DNA of 64,000 bases from Hallerella sp963629575. GTDB lineage: Bacteria; Fibrobacterota; Fibrobacteria; Fibrobacterales; Fibrobacteraceae. This document shows, one piece after another, positions 40,381 to 50,047 of the stretch. The position numbers and the translations under genes were made by a program. The stretch covers positions 1 through 64,000 of the forward strand of contig CAVGIM010000002.1 of the NCBI GenBank assembly GCA_963629575.1, read 5' to 3'. The notes below the pieces were generated by a model. The model was not told where the DNA came from. It saw only the letters and a list, made by a program, of their open reading frames with translations, and searched no databases. How positions within the stretch are numbered: the first letter of the stretch is position 1; each line of letters begins with the position of its first letter.

Positions 40381-42619
40381 ACGAATTTTTCTTCTTGCGC
40401 TTTTCATCGGCACGGCACTCCATGCGAAAGAAAGCTCTTCCTGGGAAGAGCAGGTCTCCGGTTTCGATTTTCAGAACAAGGTCGTCCGCTTCCATCGCAG
40501 TCAAAAGAATTGCGATACGCTTCCCGAAAGTCTCGAAAAGGATTTCGCCTGCGCCGCGGCCTCCTACTACCAGGGAGATTTCGCCACGTCCCTTTCCGCA
40601 TACCGAAAGCTCATCGGCCGGGACACGACCATCGACAAGAGCATTCTCTCCCGAATCGCCCGTTCGGAATTCGAAGAAAGGCAATTCGAAAAAGCGAAAA
40701 GGACAATCGACGAAGGCGACCGCAGATTTCCGAACGCTCCCGACTGGAAGGAATTTGCCGACCGTGTTCGACTGGACCTGACGCTCGAAAGCCCCAATAT
40801 CAAACCCAAGGCGAAAGCGGACTCGATAGACGTTTTTCTGAAAAGTTACGGAGACGACCCGCGGGAACCGAAACTGCGCTACAGAAAAGGCGTTCTGCTT
40901 GAACAGGCGCGACACTTCAAGGCGGCGAAAAAAGCCTATCTCTACGTCATCGCGCACCCTTCGGAATATGGAGATGCCGCCTGGGAAGCCCTCCGGAGAA
41001 TTCGGGAACTGTCTCCCGCCGAATCCCTGGACGAAAAAATCACTTACGCGAATCGTCTGTGCGGCAAGGGATTTCACAAGGAATGCGCCGTTCTAATCGA
41101 TTCCATCCTTGCGCTAGACGCGTCAAAGGCACCGACAAGGGACTCTTCGCGAAAGCCCGAGCTCAAGACCGCGGAAGACTCGATTCTCCGGAAGCTTCCT
41201 CCGAGCACGCTTTCCCTAAAGACAAGAATCTCCCTTTGGGAAAAACGCGCCGCCGCCTACAAGAGCCTAAAGAACGATTCGCTCGCCATCGAAGCTTACC
41301 GTTTTCTCGTCGATAGCGTCGAAGCGCGCGCCACGTGGCTGCAATCCCTTGTCCGTCTATACCGCGCGGGCAAGATGGAGAGGCAGGCAAGCCAGATAGA
41401 TTCGCTTTTTCAGGAAAAATTCCGCTACACGCTCCAGAACGCCAACAATATCTGGGTTCGCGCATTCGAATTCGAACAAAGGGAAATGTTCGCCGAAGCC
41501 ATCGCAAGCTACGATTCCCTGAACAACCCGAAATTCAAGCAGAGCAACAAGAAAAAATGGGCCGAATTCCGAATCGCGCTTTGCTATTACAAGCAAAAGA
41601 TGATCGATTCCGCAATCGTTCACTTTCAAAAGGCGAAAGGCGAAGACTATCTGTGGAGTTCGAGCGGCGCGCGCATGTTCCTCGGCGATATTTTCCTTTC
41701 CCAAGGGAAGCGCGAAGAAGCGAAAGCGGCCTACCTCGATTGCGTCCGCGATTTTCCTGTCGGCTACTATGCGCACCGGTCACGCGTCAAGCTCTTGGAA
41801 AACGGCCTTCTGGATTCCGCGTCCGTCCCGTGGCTTGCGCCGCGGGACATATCCGACTCCGCCACGATACGCTGGATTCAAACGGTCCAAGGCGGACGCT
41901 CCGACACTTCGCACAGCGAAGCCCGCTACCAGAGGGTCAAGCGACTTTTAGAACTGGGATTTGCCGAAGAAGCTTACGACGTCTTCTATTTCGCCAAGAA
42001 GAAGAATAAGTCTCGCCTGGATTTTCTCTACAGCTACGCTTCGCTGTTTCTCGCTAACGACGAACTTATCCAAGGCTACGCACTCGCCCGGACATTCCAG
42101 AACACCATTCCGCGCAAGTATCTCGGAGACGCCCCCCGAAACGTGATGAAGGTTCTCTACCCGATGCCGTTCAAGGACAAAGTCCTTGCCGCAGCGGATT
42201 CCGCAATCGATCCGTATTTCGTGTATAGCGTCATGCGGCAGGAATCGACGTTCAATTACCTGATCACAAGCCCGGCAAATGCCTGTGGACTCTTGCAGAT
42301 CATTCCTCCCACGGCAAAGACCCTCGCAAAGCGGGAAGGCATTTCTCCATTTTCGCAAAACCTTCTCTACAATCCCTACATGAACATTCGCCTGGGTATT
42401 CGCTACTTGAAAGATCTTCTCGTCACATACGAAAACGATCCGATGTATGTCCTCGCGAACTACAATGCGGGGCCCAAGCCGGCAAAGCGCTGGCAATCCG
42501 AAGGCAAGGCGCTTCCATGGGATCTGCGCGCCGAGGAAATCAGCTACTGGGAAACCCGCGATTACGTGAAGCGCGTTCTTGGAAACTACTGGGTCTATAC
42601 GGAAGTCTGGAATCGCTAG
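40373..42619 (+). CDS. Soluble lytic transglycosylase (Slt-like)
   Basis: A secreted 748-residue protein: signal peptide (about 1-18), a long helical repeat region like the Slt70 doughnut (about 30-590), then an SLT catalytic domain. The SLT domain has SVMRQESTFN (catalytic Glu about 624), ACGLLQIIPPTA and VLANYNAGP. It cleaves the glycan strands of peptidoglycan, leaving 1,6-anhydro ends, in the periplasm. It overlaps ptsI by 8 bases and ends immediately before the permease gene. Confidence 0.93.
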   Translation: MLKRIFLLALFIGTALHAKESSSWEEQVSGFDFQNKVVRFHRSQKNCDTLPESLEKDFACAAASYYQGDFATSLSAYRKLIGRDTTIDKSILSRIARSEFEERQFEKAKRTIDEGDRRFPNAPDWKEFADRVRLDLTLESPNIKPKAKADSIDVFLKSYGDDPREPKLRYRKGVLLEQARHFKAAKKAYLYVIAHPSEYGDAAWEALRRIRELSPAESLDEKITYANRLCGKGFHKECAVLIDSILALDASKAPTRDSSRKPELKTAEDSILRKLPPSTLSLKTRISLWEKRAAAYKSLKNDSLAIEAYRFLVDSVEARATWLQSLVRLYRAGKMERQASQIDSLFQEKFRYTLQNANNIWVRAFEFEQREMFAEAIASYDSLNNPKFKQSNKKKWAEFRIALCYYKQKMIDSAIVHFQKAKGEDYLWSSSGARMFLGDIFLSQGKREEAKAAYLDCVRDFPVGYYAHRSRVKLLENGLLDSASVPWLAPRDISDSATIRWIQTVQGGRSDTSHSEARYQRVKRLLELGFAEEAYDVFYFAKKKNKSRLDFLYSYASLFLANDELIQGYALARTFQNTIPRKYLGDAPRNVMKVLYPMPFKDKVLAAADSAIDPYFVYSVMRQESTFNYLITSPANACGLLQIIPPTAKTLAKREGISPFSQNLLYNPYMNIRLGIRYLKDLLVTYENDPMYVLANYNAGPKPAKRWQSEGKALPWDLRAEEISYWETRDYVKRVLGNYWVYTEVWNR

Positions 42620-43489
42620 ATGCTCTTCTTCGCACTCACCCTTTCCGCGGCAATCTGCTTCGCATTCGGCAACGTCCTTTCGAAATCGGGAGTGATGTCT
42701 TCCGGAAAAAAGGCGGACATTCGTCACCCGATCCGCTTTATTTCGGGATTTCTCGCGTCCAAGCGCTGGTGGACGGGATTTTCCCTTTCCGCCATCGGAA
42801 ACATCGGCAACTACACGGCAATGGCGCTTTACAACCTGAGCCTCGTCAAACCGATTTCCGCTCTGAATCCCGTTCTCACCGCCATTTTCGGGCGCATTTT
42901 CCTGAAGGAACCTATCAACCGGAGGATCATTTGCGCGATCGTCTGCGTGCTGTGCGGACTTCTCTTTGCCGCATTCGAAATCGACGAGGCCGCCGGGAGC
43001 CAGAACGTTTTCGCCCTCTGGATTTTCTTTGGAGGCGCAACGCTTTTCGCCTTTGCGAACTATGCGATTTTTCGCAGAAACGAAGTCAGCGATTCGATCG
43101 TGATGGGAATCTGCTACGGACTTTCCGATGTTCTCTACAAGAGCGTCGCCATCGACGCAACGGAAAAAGGCATCGACCTTTCTTGGAACGAGCTTTTGTT
43201 CTGGGCTTCCGACGTACGGCTTTACGCGTTCTTCATCGTCTATATCACCGCATTCGTCTTTACGCAGGTCGCCTTTTCGAGAGGCCGCGCCCTTTTCGTC
43301 ATCCCTTTCAGCGCGGCAATCGGAGCGGTAGTCCCAATCCTCGCCGGAGCGATCGTTTTCTCGGAGCCGTTCCCGCCGGCAAAAATCGCGAGCGTCCTTC
43401 TCGTCGTCGCGGGATCGAGCCTTTTTATCGCAAGTCCCCGTCAGGTTTTAAAAAAAACATTCCAGAGGAAGCCCCATGCAGACAAATGA
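42620..43489 (+). CDS. EamA/DMT-superfamily permease
   Basis: A 289-residue membrane protein with about ten hydrophobic helices arranged as two repeats. Each half ends in a helix with a family-like signature (YNLSLVKPISALNPVLTAIFG, and RALFVIPFSAAIGAVVPIL). The superfamily exports metabolites or exchanges nucleotide sugars; the substrate is unknown. It begins directly after the transglycosylase stop and overlaps prmA by 14 bases. Confidence 0.85.
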   Translation: MLFFALTLSAAICFAFGNVLSKSGVMSSGKKADIRHPIRFISGFLASKRWWTGFSLSAIGNIGNYTAMALYNLSLVKPISALNPVLTAIFGRIFLKEPINRRIICAIVCVLCGLLFAAFEIDEAAGSQNVFALWIFFGGATLFAFANYAIFRRNEVSDSIVMGICYGLSDVLYKSVAIDATEKGIDLSWNELLFWASDVRLYAFFIVYITAFVFTQVAFSRGRALFVIPFSAAIGAVVPILAGAIVFSEPFPPAKIASVLLVVAGSSLFIASPRQVLKKTFQRKPHADK

Positions 43490-44330
43490 AGTTTGGTACA
43501 AGGCGACAGGCCATTGCAAAACGTCCGAATACGATCTGGCGACACTGTACTTGATGGAAGCGGGCGTTGGCGCCCTGGAAGAACTCGAAAGCTCGAACGC
43601 CGACCGAACCGATTTTTGCTTCTATACCGACTCTGCGGCAAAGCGTTCCGCGATCGTTTCCCGATTTCCCGAATATTCCTTTGTTGTCGAAGACGAAGCG
43701 GCAAAAGATTGGGACCGCTGGTGGAAGGACCGCGCAACGCCCGTCCACGTTTCAAGACGGCTGTGGGTGCGCCCGCCCTGGGTAAACTTTACCCCGCAAG
43801 AAAGCGACGCCATTCTGCTCGAGCTCGAAGCGAAAAGCGCCTTTGGAACCGGGGACCATGCGACGACCGCTCTCATTTCCGGGATGATCGAACGGCAGAA
43901 TCTAGCGGGCAAGACCTTTCTCGACATCGGAACGGGAACGGGAATTCTCTCGATGCTTGCCGACAAGCTCGGCGCAAGGCTTTCCATCGGAACGGAAATC
44001 GACAGGCTCGCACTCCCCTGCATCGTCGAAAACTTCGAAAGGAACCAAACGCAAAACGCCCATGCGGTCTTTGGATTTTTGGACGTATTCAACAAGGACG
44101 CCCGATTCGACTTCATCGTGTGCAACATGATTCGGACGGAATTCTGGCCCATGCGCCATGACGTCGAACGACTGCTCGATTCGAACGGAACGTTTATCTT
44201 GACTGGGCAGCTCACTCTCGAAAAGAACTACATCCTCGACTGGTTTTCGGAATGCAACTTCGAAGTCCTTTCGGAAGAAACCCGCGACGAATGGTGGTGC
44301 GTCGAAGCGAAGAGAAAGCGGGAGCCGTAA
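43476..44330 (+). CDS. prmA: Ribosomal protein L11 methyltransferase
   Basis: A SAM-dependent enzyme that trimethylates ribosomal protein L11. It has the family substrate domain at the N-terminus and the signature AFGTGDHATTALI (about 124-136) just before motif I DIGTGTGILSMLA (about 150-162). The post-I acidic residue is in GTEIDRLA. VCNMIRTEF stands where most PrmA have NI or NL. The length of 284 residues is typical. It ends one base before hemE. Confidence 0.92.
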   Translation: MQTNEVWYKATGHCKTSEYDLATLYLMEAGVGALEELESSNADRTDFCFYTDSAAKRSAIVSRFPEYSFVVEDEAAKDWDRWWKDRATPVHVSRRLWVRPPWVNFTPQESDAILLELEAKSAFGTGDHATTALISGMIERQNLAGKTFLDIGTGTGILSMLADKLGARLSIGTEIDRLALPCIVENFERNQTQNAHAVFGFLDVFNKDARFDFIVCNMIRTEFWPMRHDVERLLDSNGTFILTGQLTLEKNYILDWFSECNFEVLSEETRDEWWCVEAKRKREP

Positions 44331-44331
44331 C

Positions 44332-45348
44332 ATGGAAACGCTTTTTGTTCGGGCCGCTCGCGGAAAAACGGAAGAAAAGCCCGTCTGGATGATGCGCCAG
44401 GCCGGTCGTTACCTTCCCGAATACAGGGAACTGCGAAGTCGCTTTCCGGACTTCCTTTCGTTTGTGCGAAATCCGGAAGCAGCAGCCGAAGCGACGCTAC
44501 AACCCGTGAAGCGCTTCGACCTGGACGCGGCGATTCTTTTTAGCGACATTCTCGTGACACTCCCCTACATGGGATTCGACCTGAAGTTTGTTTCGGGGAA
44601 AGGTCCCGTTATCGGAAACCCCATCGCTTCGATTTCCGACGTAAAAAACTTACGGGACATCGATTTCGAGAAACAGTTGGACTATACGGCAACGGCACTC
44701 CGGCTAGTCCGCAAAAATCTTTCCACTTCCAAGTCCCTTCTCGGATTTGTCGGCGGTCCTCTGACGATAGCCTCTTACGCCATCGAAGGCGGAAGTTCCA
44801 AGGACTTGCACCGGACCAAGTCTCTTTTTTACAGAGACCCGCAGACATACAGGCTCTTTTTGGAACGCGTAGCGCATGTGACGGGCGAGTATCTCGCGTT
44901 CCAGGCCAACGCGGGCGCAGACGCGCTAGTCATCATGGATTCCTGGGCCGGACATCTTTCGCCGGCGGATTACGGACAAATGGCGAAGCCCTTCACGGAA
45001 AAGGTGATAGCCATCGCCAGAACTCGGACGGATGCCCCCATTATCCACTATGCGAACGGCGCCGCGCATCTGGTGCAAGCGTTTGCCGAATTAAACGCGG
45101 ACGTCATCGGAGTCGATCACCGCTCGGAACTGAAAACGCTTTTTGCCAAGTTTCCGGAAAAGATTTTCCAGGGAAACCTCGACCCCGCACTTCTTTTTGC
45201 ACTGCCCGAAGAAATCCGCCTGCGGACAGAGGAAATTCTCGAAGCGGCAAAGGGACGCTCGCACATCATGAATCTCGGACACGGCGTTTTGCCGGAGACG
45301 CCTCTCGAAGGTGTCCGCGCCTTTATCGACGCGGTCCGCGGCGTTTAG
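44332..45348 (+). CDS. hemE: Uroporphyrinogen decarboxylase
   Basis: Decarboxylates uroporphyrinogen III to coproporphyrinogen III in haem synthesis. The 338-residue protein shows the substrate-binding WMMRQAGRYLPEYRELR (about 19-35), FSDILVTLPYMGF (Asp about 72) and GFVGGPLTIASYA. The C-terminal HIMNLGHGVLPETP with its conserved His is present. It is the last gene of the plus-strand block and faces a decayed minus-strand frame. Other haem genes are not in the window. Confidence 0.97.
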   Translation: METLFVRAARGKTEEKPVWMMRQAGRYLPEYRELRSRFPDFLSFVRNPEAAAEATLQPVKRFDLDAAILFSDILVTLPYMGFDLKFVSGKGPVIGNPIASISDVKNLRDIDFEKQLDYTATALRLVRKNLSTSKSLLGFVGGPLTIASYAIEGGSSKDLHRTKSLFYRDPQTYRLFLERVAHVTGEYLAFQANAGADALVIMDSWAGHLSPADYGQMAKPFTEKVIAIARTRTDAPIIHYANGAAHLVQAFAELNADVIGVDHRSELKTLFAKFPEKIFQGNLDPALLFALPEEIRLRTEEILEAAKGRSHIMNLGHGVLPETPLEGVRAFIDAVRGV

Positions 45349-45352
45349 GGGT

Positions 45353-45832
45353 TTAATCTTCCGTGTCGGAAGAATCTTCGCACGCGGCTTCCCAGTCGAG
45401 TAGATCCTTGCCGAAAGATTTGAGCGATGCGGGAATGTCCGACGTCTTGTATGGGTAAACGCATGAAAGCTGCAGATTGTTTACTTCGCATCCGTTGTTG
45501 TAATCGACAAGTTCTCCGTTTTCTTCGGCGCATCGATTTGTAAAATACGCGGAATCGCGAACGCAATTTTTACTCCAGTAGGCTCCGGAAATAAGCCATC
45601 CGACGTAGCTTTCGCTGGAATCGGAATTCCACAGAATCCGCTAGGTGACCGTTACGGAGCCTTTGGAGCATCCGAGAAGTCCTTGGACGCCGTTTTCTTC
45701 GTAATAGGCGAAAATGTAATCGTCAGAACCGTAAATCATTGCGTTTGGGGCTGTTGTTTGCAAAACGCGAACAACTTGTGTCGGATGAGAGCGAGTTCCA
45801 CGAATACTTGAATTTGCTTTGCCGGAGGCGAC
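45353..45832 (-). pseudogene. Decayed gene remnant, Cys-rich secreted-type protein with an in-frame TAG
   Basis: Translating the minus strand in the frame that ends at TAA 45353-45355 gives a coherent protein-like sequence: VVRVLQTTAPNAMIYG, then YIFAYYEENG, GLLGCSKG, SGAYWSKNCV, AYFTNRCAEENG, NNLQLSCVYPY and an acidic end. A TAG at 45641-45643 interrupts it between TVT and RILW. TGG at that place would restore it. No start with a signal peptide exists; the frame begins right after the RgpF-like stop (45833-45835), in the same frame. I read it as a 5'-truncated remnant. Confidence 0.55.
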
Positions 45833-46714
45833 TTATACAACTTTCCCCCGCCGGATTTGCCACAGAAGCCGGTAGAGGGCAAACCGGAATTTTTGAAACA
45901 GGGCCATTCCGAAGGATTTTTTGAAGCCCAGAAGCCATTTCGGGTCAAAGTCGCTGTCCGGCGAACCGAACTTTTGGATGTGTTCGACGTAGTCCGTCCG
46001 GAGCGCTTCCCGGGCGTCTTGGTCAAAGAAATAGAAGACATCCGACCTGGTCCATCTGCCTTCCAGAAGCTTGCGCTTTACAAATCCGCATTTTTTTTGG
46101 ATGAGTTCCGCATACGAAAAAAGTACGGGCCCTTGGGTGTGAAAGAGCGCCGCGAGGGAAAATCCCCGTTCGCGCAAAAAGACGCTGGTCCCTACTTCCA
46201 GCCGCTTGACCGTGTCGTAAAAATCCAGGCCTTCGGGCTCGTCGAGAAGCCGTTGGCAAAAAGGCGAAATGGCCGGTGCCTTGAAATACAGAAAAAACGA
46301 CTGCAGGTGAGGCGCAAACTCGTCGTTTTCCGTAAGCGACACGACATCCGCCGGATTTTCTTCCGCCGCATTGAAAAAGGCGAGAAAACGGTTCTGGAAA
46401 TAGACAATGGAATCATTCACCAGAACGAGCCTTTCCCATTCCTCGCGGCGAAACTTTGCCGTGTACTGGATGTAGCGCTTCCACATGCCGAAATCGTATC
46501 CGCGGTTTTCGGTGAAAAAAAGCTCGATGCGGTGCGCATCCAGAAAGGCGTGGGAAGAAGGATCGAGATCGCGCTCGTTGGTCAGGTAGGCGACCGTGTA
46601 ACCCGTCGAGCAGAGGCTTTCCAGAGCGTATTTCACATACCCGGGCAGGGATTCTCCCGTCTGGAACGAGGCGTAGAGAATCTTCCGCAAGGGTCTTGTC
46701 TTCTGTTCCGGCAT
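45833..46714 (-). CDS. RgpF-like (rhamnan synthesis F family) protein
   Basis: A 293-residue protein matching the RgpF/DUF family found in polysaccharide clusters. Marks are the N-terminal KILYASFQTGESLPGYVKYAL, FFTENRGYDFGMWKRYI (about 66-82), and LVLVNDSIVYFQNRF (about 96-110), which looks like a sugar-nucleotide-binding segment. It probably transfers or modifies sugars on a surface polysaccharide. Unusually it is isolated, 3 bases after RNase R, and not inside a glycan cluster. A decayed frame follows it. Confidence 0.8.
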   Translation of the reverse strand: MPEQKTRPLRKILYASFQTGESLPGYVKYALESLCSTGYTVAYLTNERDLDPSSHAFLDAHRIELFFTENRGYDFGMWKRYIQYTAKFRREEWERLVLVNDSIVYFQNRFLAFFNAAEENPADVVSLTENDEFAPHLQSFFLYFKAPAISPFCQRLLDEPEGLDFYDTVKRLEVGTSVFLRERGFSLAALFHTQGPVLFSYAELIQKKCGFVKRKLLEGRWTRSDVFYFFDQDAREALRTDYVEHIQKFGSPDSDFDPKWLLGFKKSFGMALFQKFRFALYRLLWQIRRGKVV

Positions 46715-46717
46715 CGG

Positions 46718-49048
46718 TCAGCGTTTCTTGGAATGGATTCGACCGGAATCGCGTCGGGAATTGCCAAAGCTTCCCGTTTTCTTCTTGCGCCCGAAAGTTT
46801 TCCCCGAACGAGAGGACTTTCTTTCCGAGCGACCCGAACCAGACGCACCCCGTCGGCTTCGCCCGAATTCTGCCCCCTCGGACCGGGCGGATTTTCTCTT
46901 GCTCGCCTTGCGGTCTCCCCCATAGGACTCGCGGACCTTTCGCCGCTCTCTCGGACGAAGGGACGAAAGTTCGCTTTCATCGGGCTGCGAAACCAGACCG
47001 AGCTCTTCGGCGGCTTCGTCTCGAGACTTTTCCTTCATCTTGCCCAGCTTGCCATCGGAAATCTTGGAAAGAATGGCAAAGTCCGCTTCGCCGCGAACCG
47101 GATTTACGCGGAGCAGGCGAACCCGAACCTTGTCTCCGCGCGAAAAGGTCTTTCCGCTGCGCTTTCCATAGACAATTCCCTTGTCCGGATTGAAGACATA
47201 GTAATCGGAACCGGCAATGTCCCGGAAGCGCACAAGCCCTTCCGCCTGCGGATCATCGACTCCGACGTAAATGCCCCATTCCTGGACACCCGTCACCTTG
47301 GCGTCGAATTCTTCGCCCAGATGCTTTCGGAGAAGCCAGGCTGCGCAAACCTTGAGCGACATGCGTTCCGTCTTTTGATTCTTTACTTCGTTTGCGGAAA
47401 TTTCCGAACATACCGCGACGACATCCCAGGCACGCTTCGCATCGGTCTCTTCCTGCGTCTTGCGCGAAAGTTCCCGATGGCACCATAAATCCGCATAGCG
47501 ACGAATCGGACTCGTGAAGTGCGCATAGTCCTGCCAATTCAGGGCAAAATGTCCAAAGCAGTTGCTGTCATAGTGCGCTTTCTGCATACTGCGCAAGATT
47601 CTCATGATGATTTCGTCATCGCCCTTCGCCCGGGCGATCAGATGCTGGTAGAGCTTGAATACTTCGGGATTCAGGTTTGTATCTCCACGGCGCGGCTTTC
47701 CCAGTTCACGAAGAGAAACGGGACTGTCCTTGAACAGATCGGGCATTAGGTAGTAAAGCTCCATAATGTCCTTGGTATCCGGAGCCTCGTGGATGCGGAA
47801 AACGCCCTGCAAGTGCCGCCGTTCGAGTTCCTTGGCGCAGCACTGGTTTGCAATCAGCATGCATTCCTCGATCCAGTGGTCCGACTCGTGTTCTTCGCGC
47901 GGCACGATTCTTGCCGGTTCGCCGTTTTCGTCGAACACGCATCCGAGTTCCGTACTTCCGAGTTCGAGGATGCCCGTCTTGCGGCGATTCGCCCGGAGAA
48001 GATCGGCGACTTCCTGCAAGGTCTTCACGTGTTCATCGCCCGCGGCGAGCCGTTCCACCGCTTCGCCGTAGGTGAGACCGGCGGTAATGTTCACGAGGCT
48101 CTTCTTGAATTCGAACGATTCCACGTTTCCCTTCGAGTCGAGTTCCATCAGACAGCTGAACGCGAGGCGGTCAACGCCCTGGTGGAGGGAACACAGATCG
48201 CTCGAAAGGCGATCGGGGAGCATGGGAACGGCGGTCCACGGCAGATATTGCGTAAAGCTGCGAGTCAGCGCTTCGTCGTCTAGCTCGGAACCTTCCGGCA
48301 CATAGTGGCTCACGTCGGCAATGTGAACTCCCAGATAAAAGCCTCCATCCGCTCTCCTTTCGACGGAAATCGCATCGTCGTGGTCCATTGCGCCGACCGG
48401 GTCGATGCACAGAATATACGTTTGTCGCAAATCGACCCGACCGTCCTTCAAGTCCTTTTCCGACGGTTCCTGTTGCTTGTTTACAAATTCCATGATGGAT
48501 GCGGAGAACGATTCCGGCAGGGAAGCATCCTTCATGAATTGCTTCTTGACGCTGTCCCAGGAAAGTTCGCCTTCCATCGCGGAACGATCGATCTTGGCAA
48601 GCATGGAATGCTTTAGTTTCGGATGCGGATAGAGCGTAAACGCTATCGTATCGCCATCCTTGCCGGGCGCCTTGCTGCGGTGCGCCATTTCATAGACCTT
48701 GCCCGAAGCGGAATCGGTGACCTTCCACCAGTCCTTTCCATCGGGGAAAAGGACGCCACGGTGTACGCGGCCTTCATCATCGTCAAAAGAGGCCTTGCGA
48801 CGACTTGTCGCTGCCGGTCTGCGATTATCCCTTTCAAGGTTTTCCGGAGAAATTTCGCCCTTTCCCGGCGTATATTCCTTGTTGCTTGTACGGGCGAGCG
48901 ACCCTTCGCTCACCATCTCGGCGAGAAGTTGCTTGAACGCAAGCTTGTTGTGCTTCGAAATGCCCATTGCACGGCGCAGCTGGCTTCCGACCATCGGCTC
49001 GTCCCGAACGACGGCGACGATTTGTTCTTTTGTGGGCAAACTTGACAT
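46718..49048 (-). CDS. rnr: Ribonuclease R
   Basis: A 3'-5' exoribonuclease of 776 residues able to digest structured RNA. It has an N-terminal winged-helix part (about 1-60), cold-shock domains, and an RNB catalytic domain with CIDPVGAMDHDDAIS (metal-binding Asp residues, about 217-231). FALNWQDYAHFTSPIRRYADL and an S1 domain (GVQEWGIYVGVD) follow. The last 75 residues are a very basic Arg/Lys/Ser/Gly tail, as in other RNase R proteins. AAGGAG precedes the start. Confidence 0.95.
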   Translation of the reverse strand: MSSLPTKEQIVAVVRDEPMVGSQLRRAMGISKHNKLAFKQLLAEMVSEGSLARTSNKEYTPGKGEISPENLERDNRRPAATSRRKASFDDDEGRVHRGVLFPDGKDWWKVTDSASGKVYEMAHRSKAPGKDGDTIAFTLYPHPKLKHSMLAKIDRSAMEGELSWDSVKKQFMKDASLPESFSASIMEFVNKQQEPSEKDLKDGRVDLRQTYILCIDPVGAMDHDDAISVERRADGGFYLGVHIADVSHYVPEGSELDDEALTRSFTQYLPWTAVPMLPDRLSSDLCSLHQGVDRLAFSCLMELDSKGNVESFEFKKSLVNITAGLTYGEAVERLAAGDEHVKTLQEVADLLRANRRKTGILELGSTELGCVFDENGEPARIVPREEHESDHWIEECMLIANQCCAKELERRHLQGVFRIHEAPDTKDIMELYYLMPDLFKDSPVSLRELGKPRRGDTNLNPEVFKLYQHLIARAKGDDEIIMRILRSMQKAHYDSNCFGHFALNWQDYAHFTSPIRRYADLWCHRELSRKTQEETDAKRAWDVVAVCSEISANEVKNQKTERMSLKVCAAWLLRKHLGEEFDAKVTGVQEWGIYVGVDDPQAEGLVRFRDIAGSDYYVFNPDKGIVYGKRSGKTFSRGDKVRVRLLRVNPVRGEADFAILSKISDGKLGKMKEKSRDEAAEELGLVSQPDESELSSLRPRERRKVRESYGGDRKASKRKSARSEGAEFGRSRRGASGSGRSERKSSRSGKTFGRKKKTGSFGNSRRDSGRIHSKKR

Positions 49049-49079
49049 GAAAATACTCCTTATTGCCTTTAGAAAATAG

Positions 49080-49378
49080 GTAAATCACGCGTCAAAAAAC
49101 AAAAAAATTCAAAAAAAATCGGTGCGCGAAGTCCTATGCCTAGAGATAATATTTTGGATTGAGAGTGAAGTGTGAAGAGTGGGACTCCGAGCGAACTTTT
49201 ACTTCTAGCGATCATCCTGGAGCGCGGTCAGAGCCTAGAGCTTGGAGCTTAGATCCGAGTTTCGCAGACGTTTAGGTTCAAATGTAAAGCGGATCGCTCT
49301 GCGTCTCTAAGCTCTAAGTTCTCTGGACTAAGCTCTGATAAGCCTCCGAACACCCCGCCCAATTGTTACATTGTGCGC
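49080..49378. repeat. Intergenic region with imperfect inverted AGAGCTTAG-type repeats
   Basis: About 300 bases with no gene. Several copies of an AGAGCTTAG-like unit occur. One set lies around 49234-49253 (CTAGAGCTTGGAGCTTAGA). Complementary copies lie around 49305-49340 (TCTCTAAGCTCTAAG and GGACTAAGCTCTGA). The two arms can pair across about 50 bases. Composition differs from the flanking genes. It could be a degenerate mobile palindromic element, a structured RNA or a transcription barrier; nothing decides between these. Confidence 0.5.
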
Positions 49379-50047
49379 ATGAACTTTCTGACATTTCTCC
49401 AAGACGTTCCTGTCGTGGGCATTTTACGCGACATCCCGGAAGGCGCCGAAGAATCCTGCGCCAAGATCTCTGCAAAATGCGGTCTAAAGGCGATCGAAGT
49501 CACCATGAACACACCCGCGGCAACGGAAATCATCAAAAAGCTGAAAAACGCCGCAAGTCCCCTCGGAATCTCGGTCGGAGCGGGAACCGTGCGCAACCTT
49601 CGCGACCTGGAATGCGCCCTTTCGGCGGGAGCGGAATTCATCGTTTCGCCAAACACGGTCAAGGAAGTCATCGAAGAATGCGCCAAAAAGAACATTCCGA
49701 GCATTCCCGGCGCGCTCTCCCCGACAGAAGTCCAGTTCGCTTGCGATGCCGGCGCGACGTGCGTCAAAGTCTTCCCGGTAAACTGCGTTGGAGGGCCAGC
49801 CTACATCAAGGCTCTCCGCGGCCCGTTCCGCGACATTCCGCTGCTCGCTTGCGGAGGCGTCTCCACGGAAAACGTCAAGGAATTTATCCTGGGTGGCGCA
49901 AATCTTGTCGCTTTTGGCGGAAGCATTTTCAAGCCGTCTCTCATGCGGGAAAACGACTGGGAAAGCATCGCCCGGAAACTTTCGGAATTTATAGAAAGCG
50001 CAGTGGCGGCGCAACGTCAAAAAGGCCTTCCGCGGCACACAGTTTAA
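49379..50047 (+). CDS. eda: KDPG/KHG aldolase
   Basis: A class I aldolase of 222 residues that splits 2-keto-3-deoxy-6-phosphogluconate (or 4-hydroxy-2-oxoglutarate) to pyruvate. Active-site residues are Glu40 in AIEVTMNTP and the Schiff-base Lys130 in CVKVFPV. SVGAGTVRNL and LACGGVSTENV bind phosphate. The start is the ATG at 49379; no Shine-Dalgarno is visible. Its last 59 bases overlap the 3' end of mqnA on the other strand. No 6-phosphogluconate dehydratase is nearby, so sugar-acid catabolism is a likely role. Confidence 0.93.
   Translation: MNFLTFLQDVPVVGILRDIPEGAEESCAKISAKCGLKAIEVTMNTPAATEIIKKLKNAASPLGISVGAGTVRNLRDLECALSAGAEFIVSPNTVKEVIEECAKKNIPSIPGALSPTEVQFACDAGATCVKVFPVNCVGGPAYIKALRGPFRDIPLLACGGVSTENVKEFILGGANLVAFGGSIFKPSLMRENDWESIARKLSEFIESAVAAQRQKGLPRHTV

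Noticed and set aside
45641..45643. TAG as a recoded (pyrrolysine) codon
   Set aside because: No downstream recoding element or pyrrolysine genes are visible and the frame also lacks a start, so decay or a base error is simpler.
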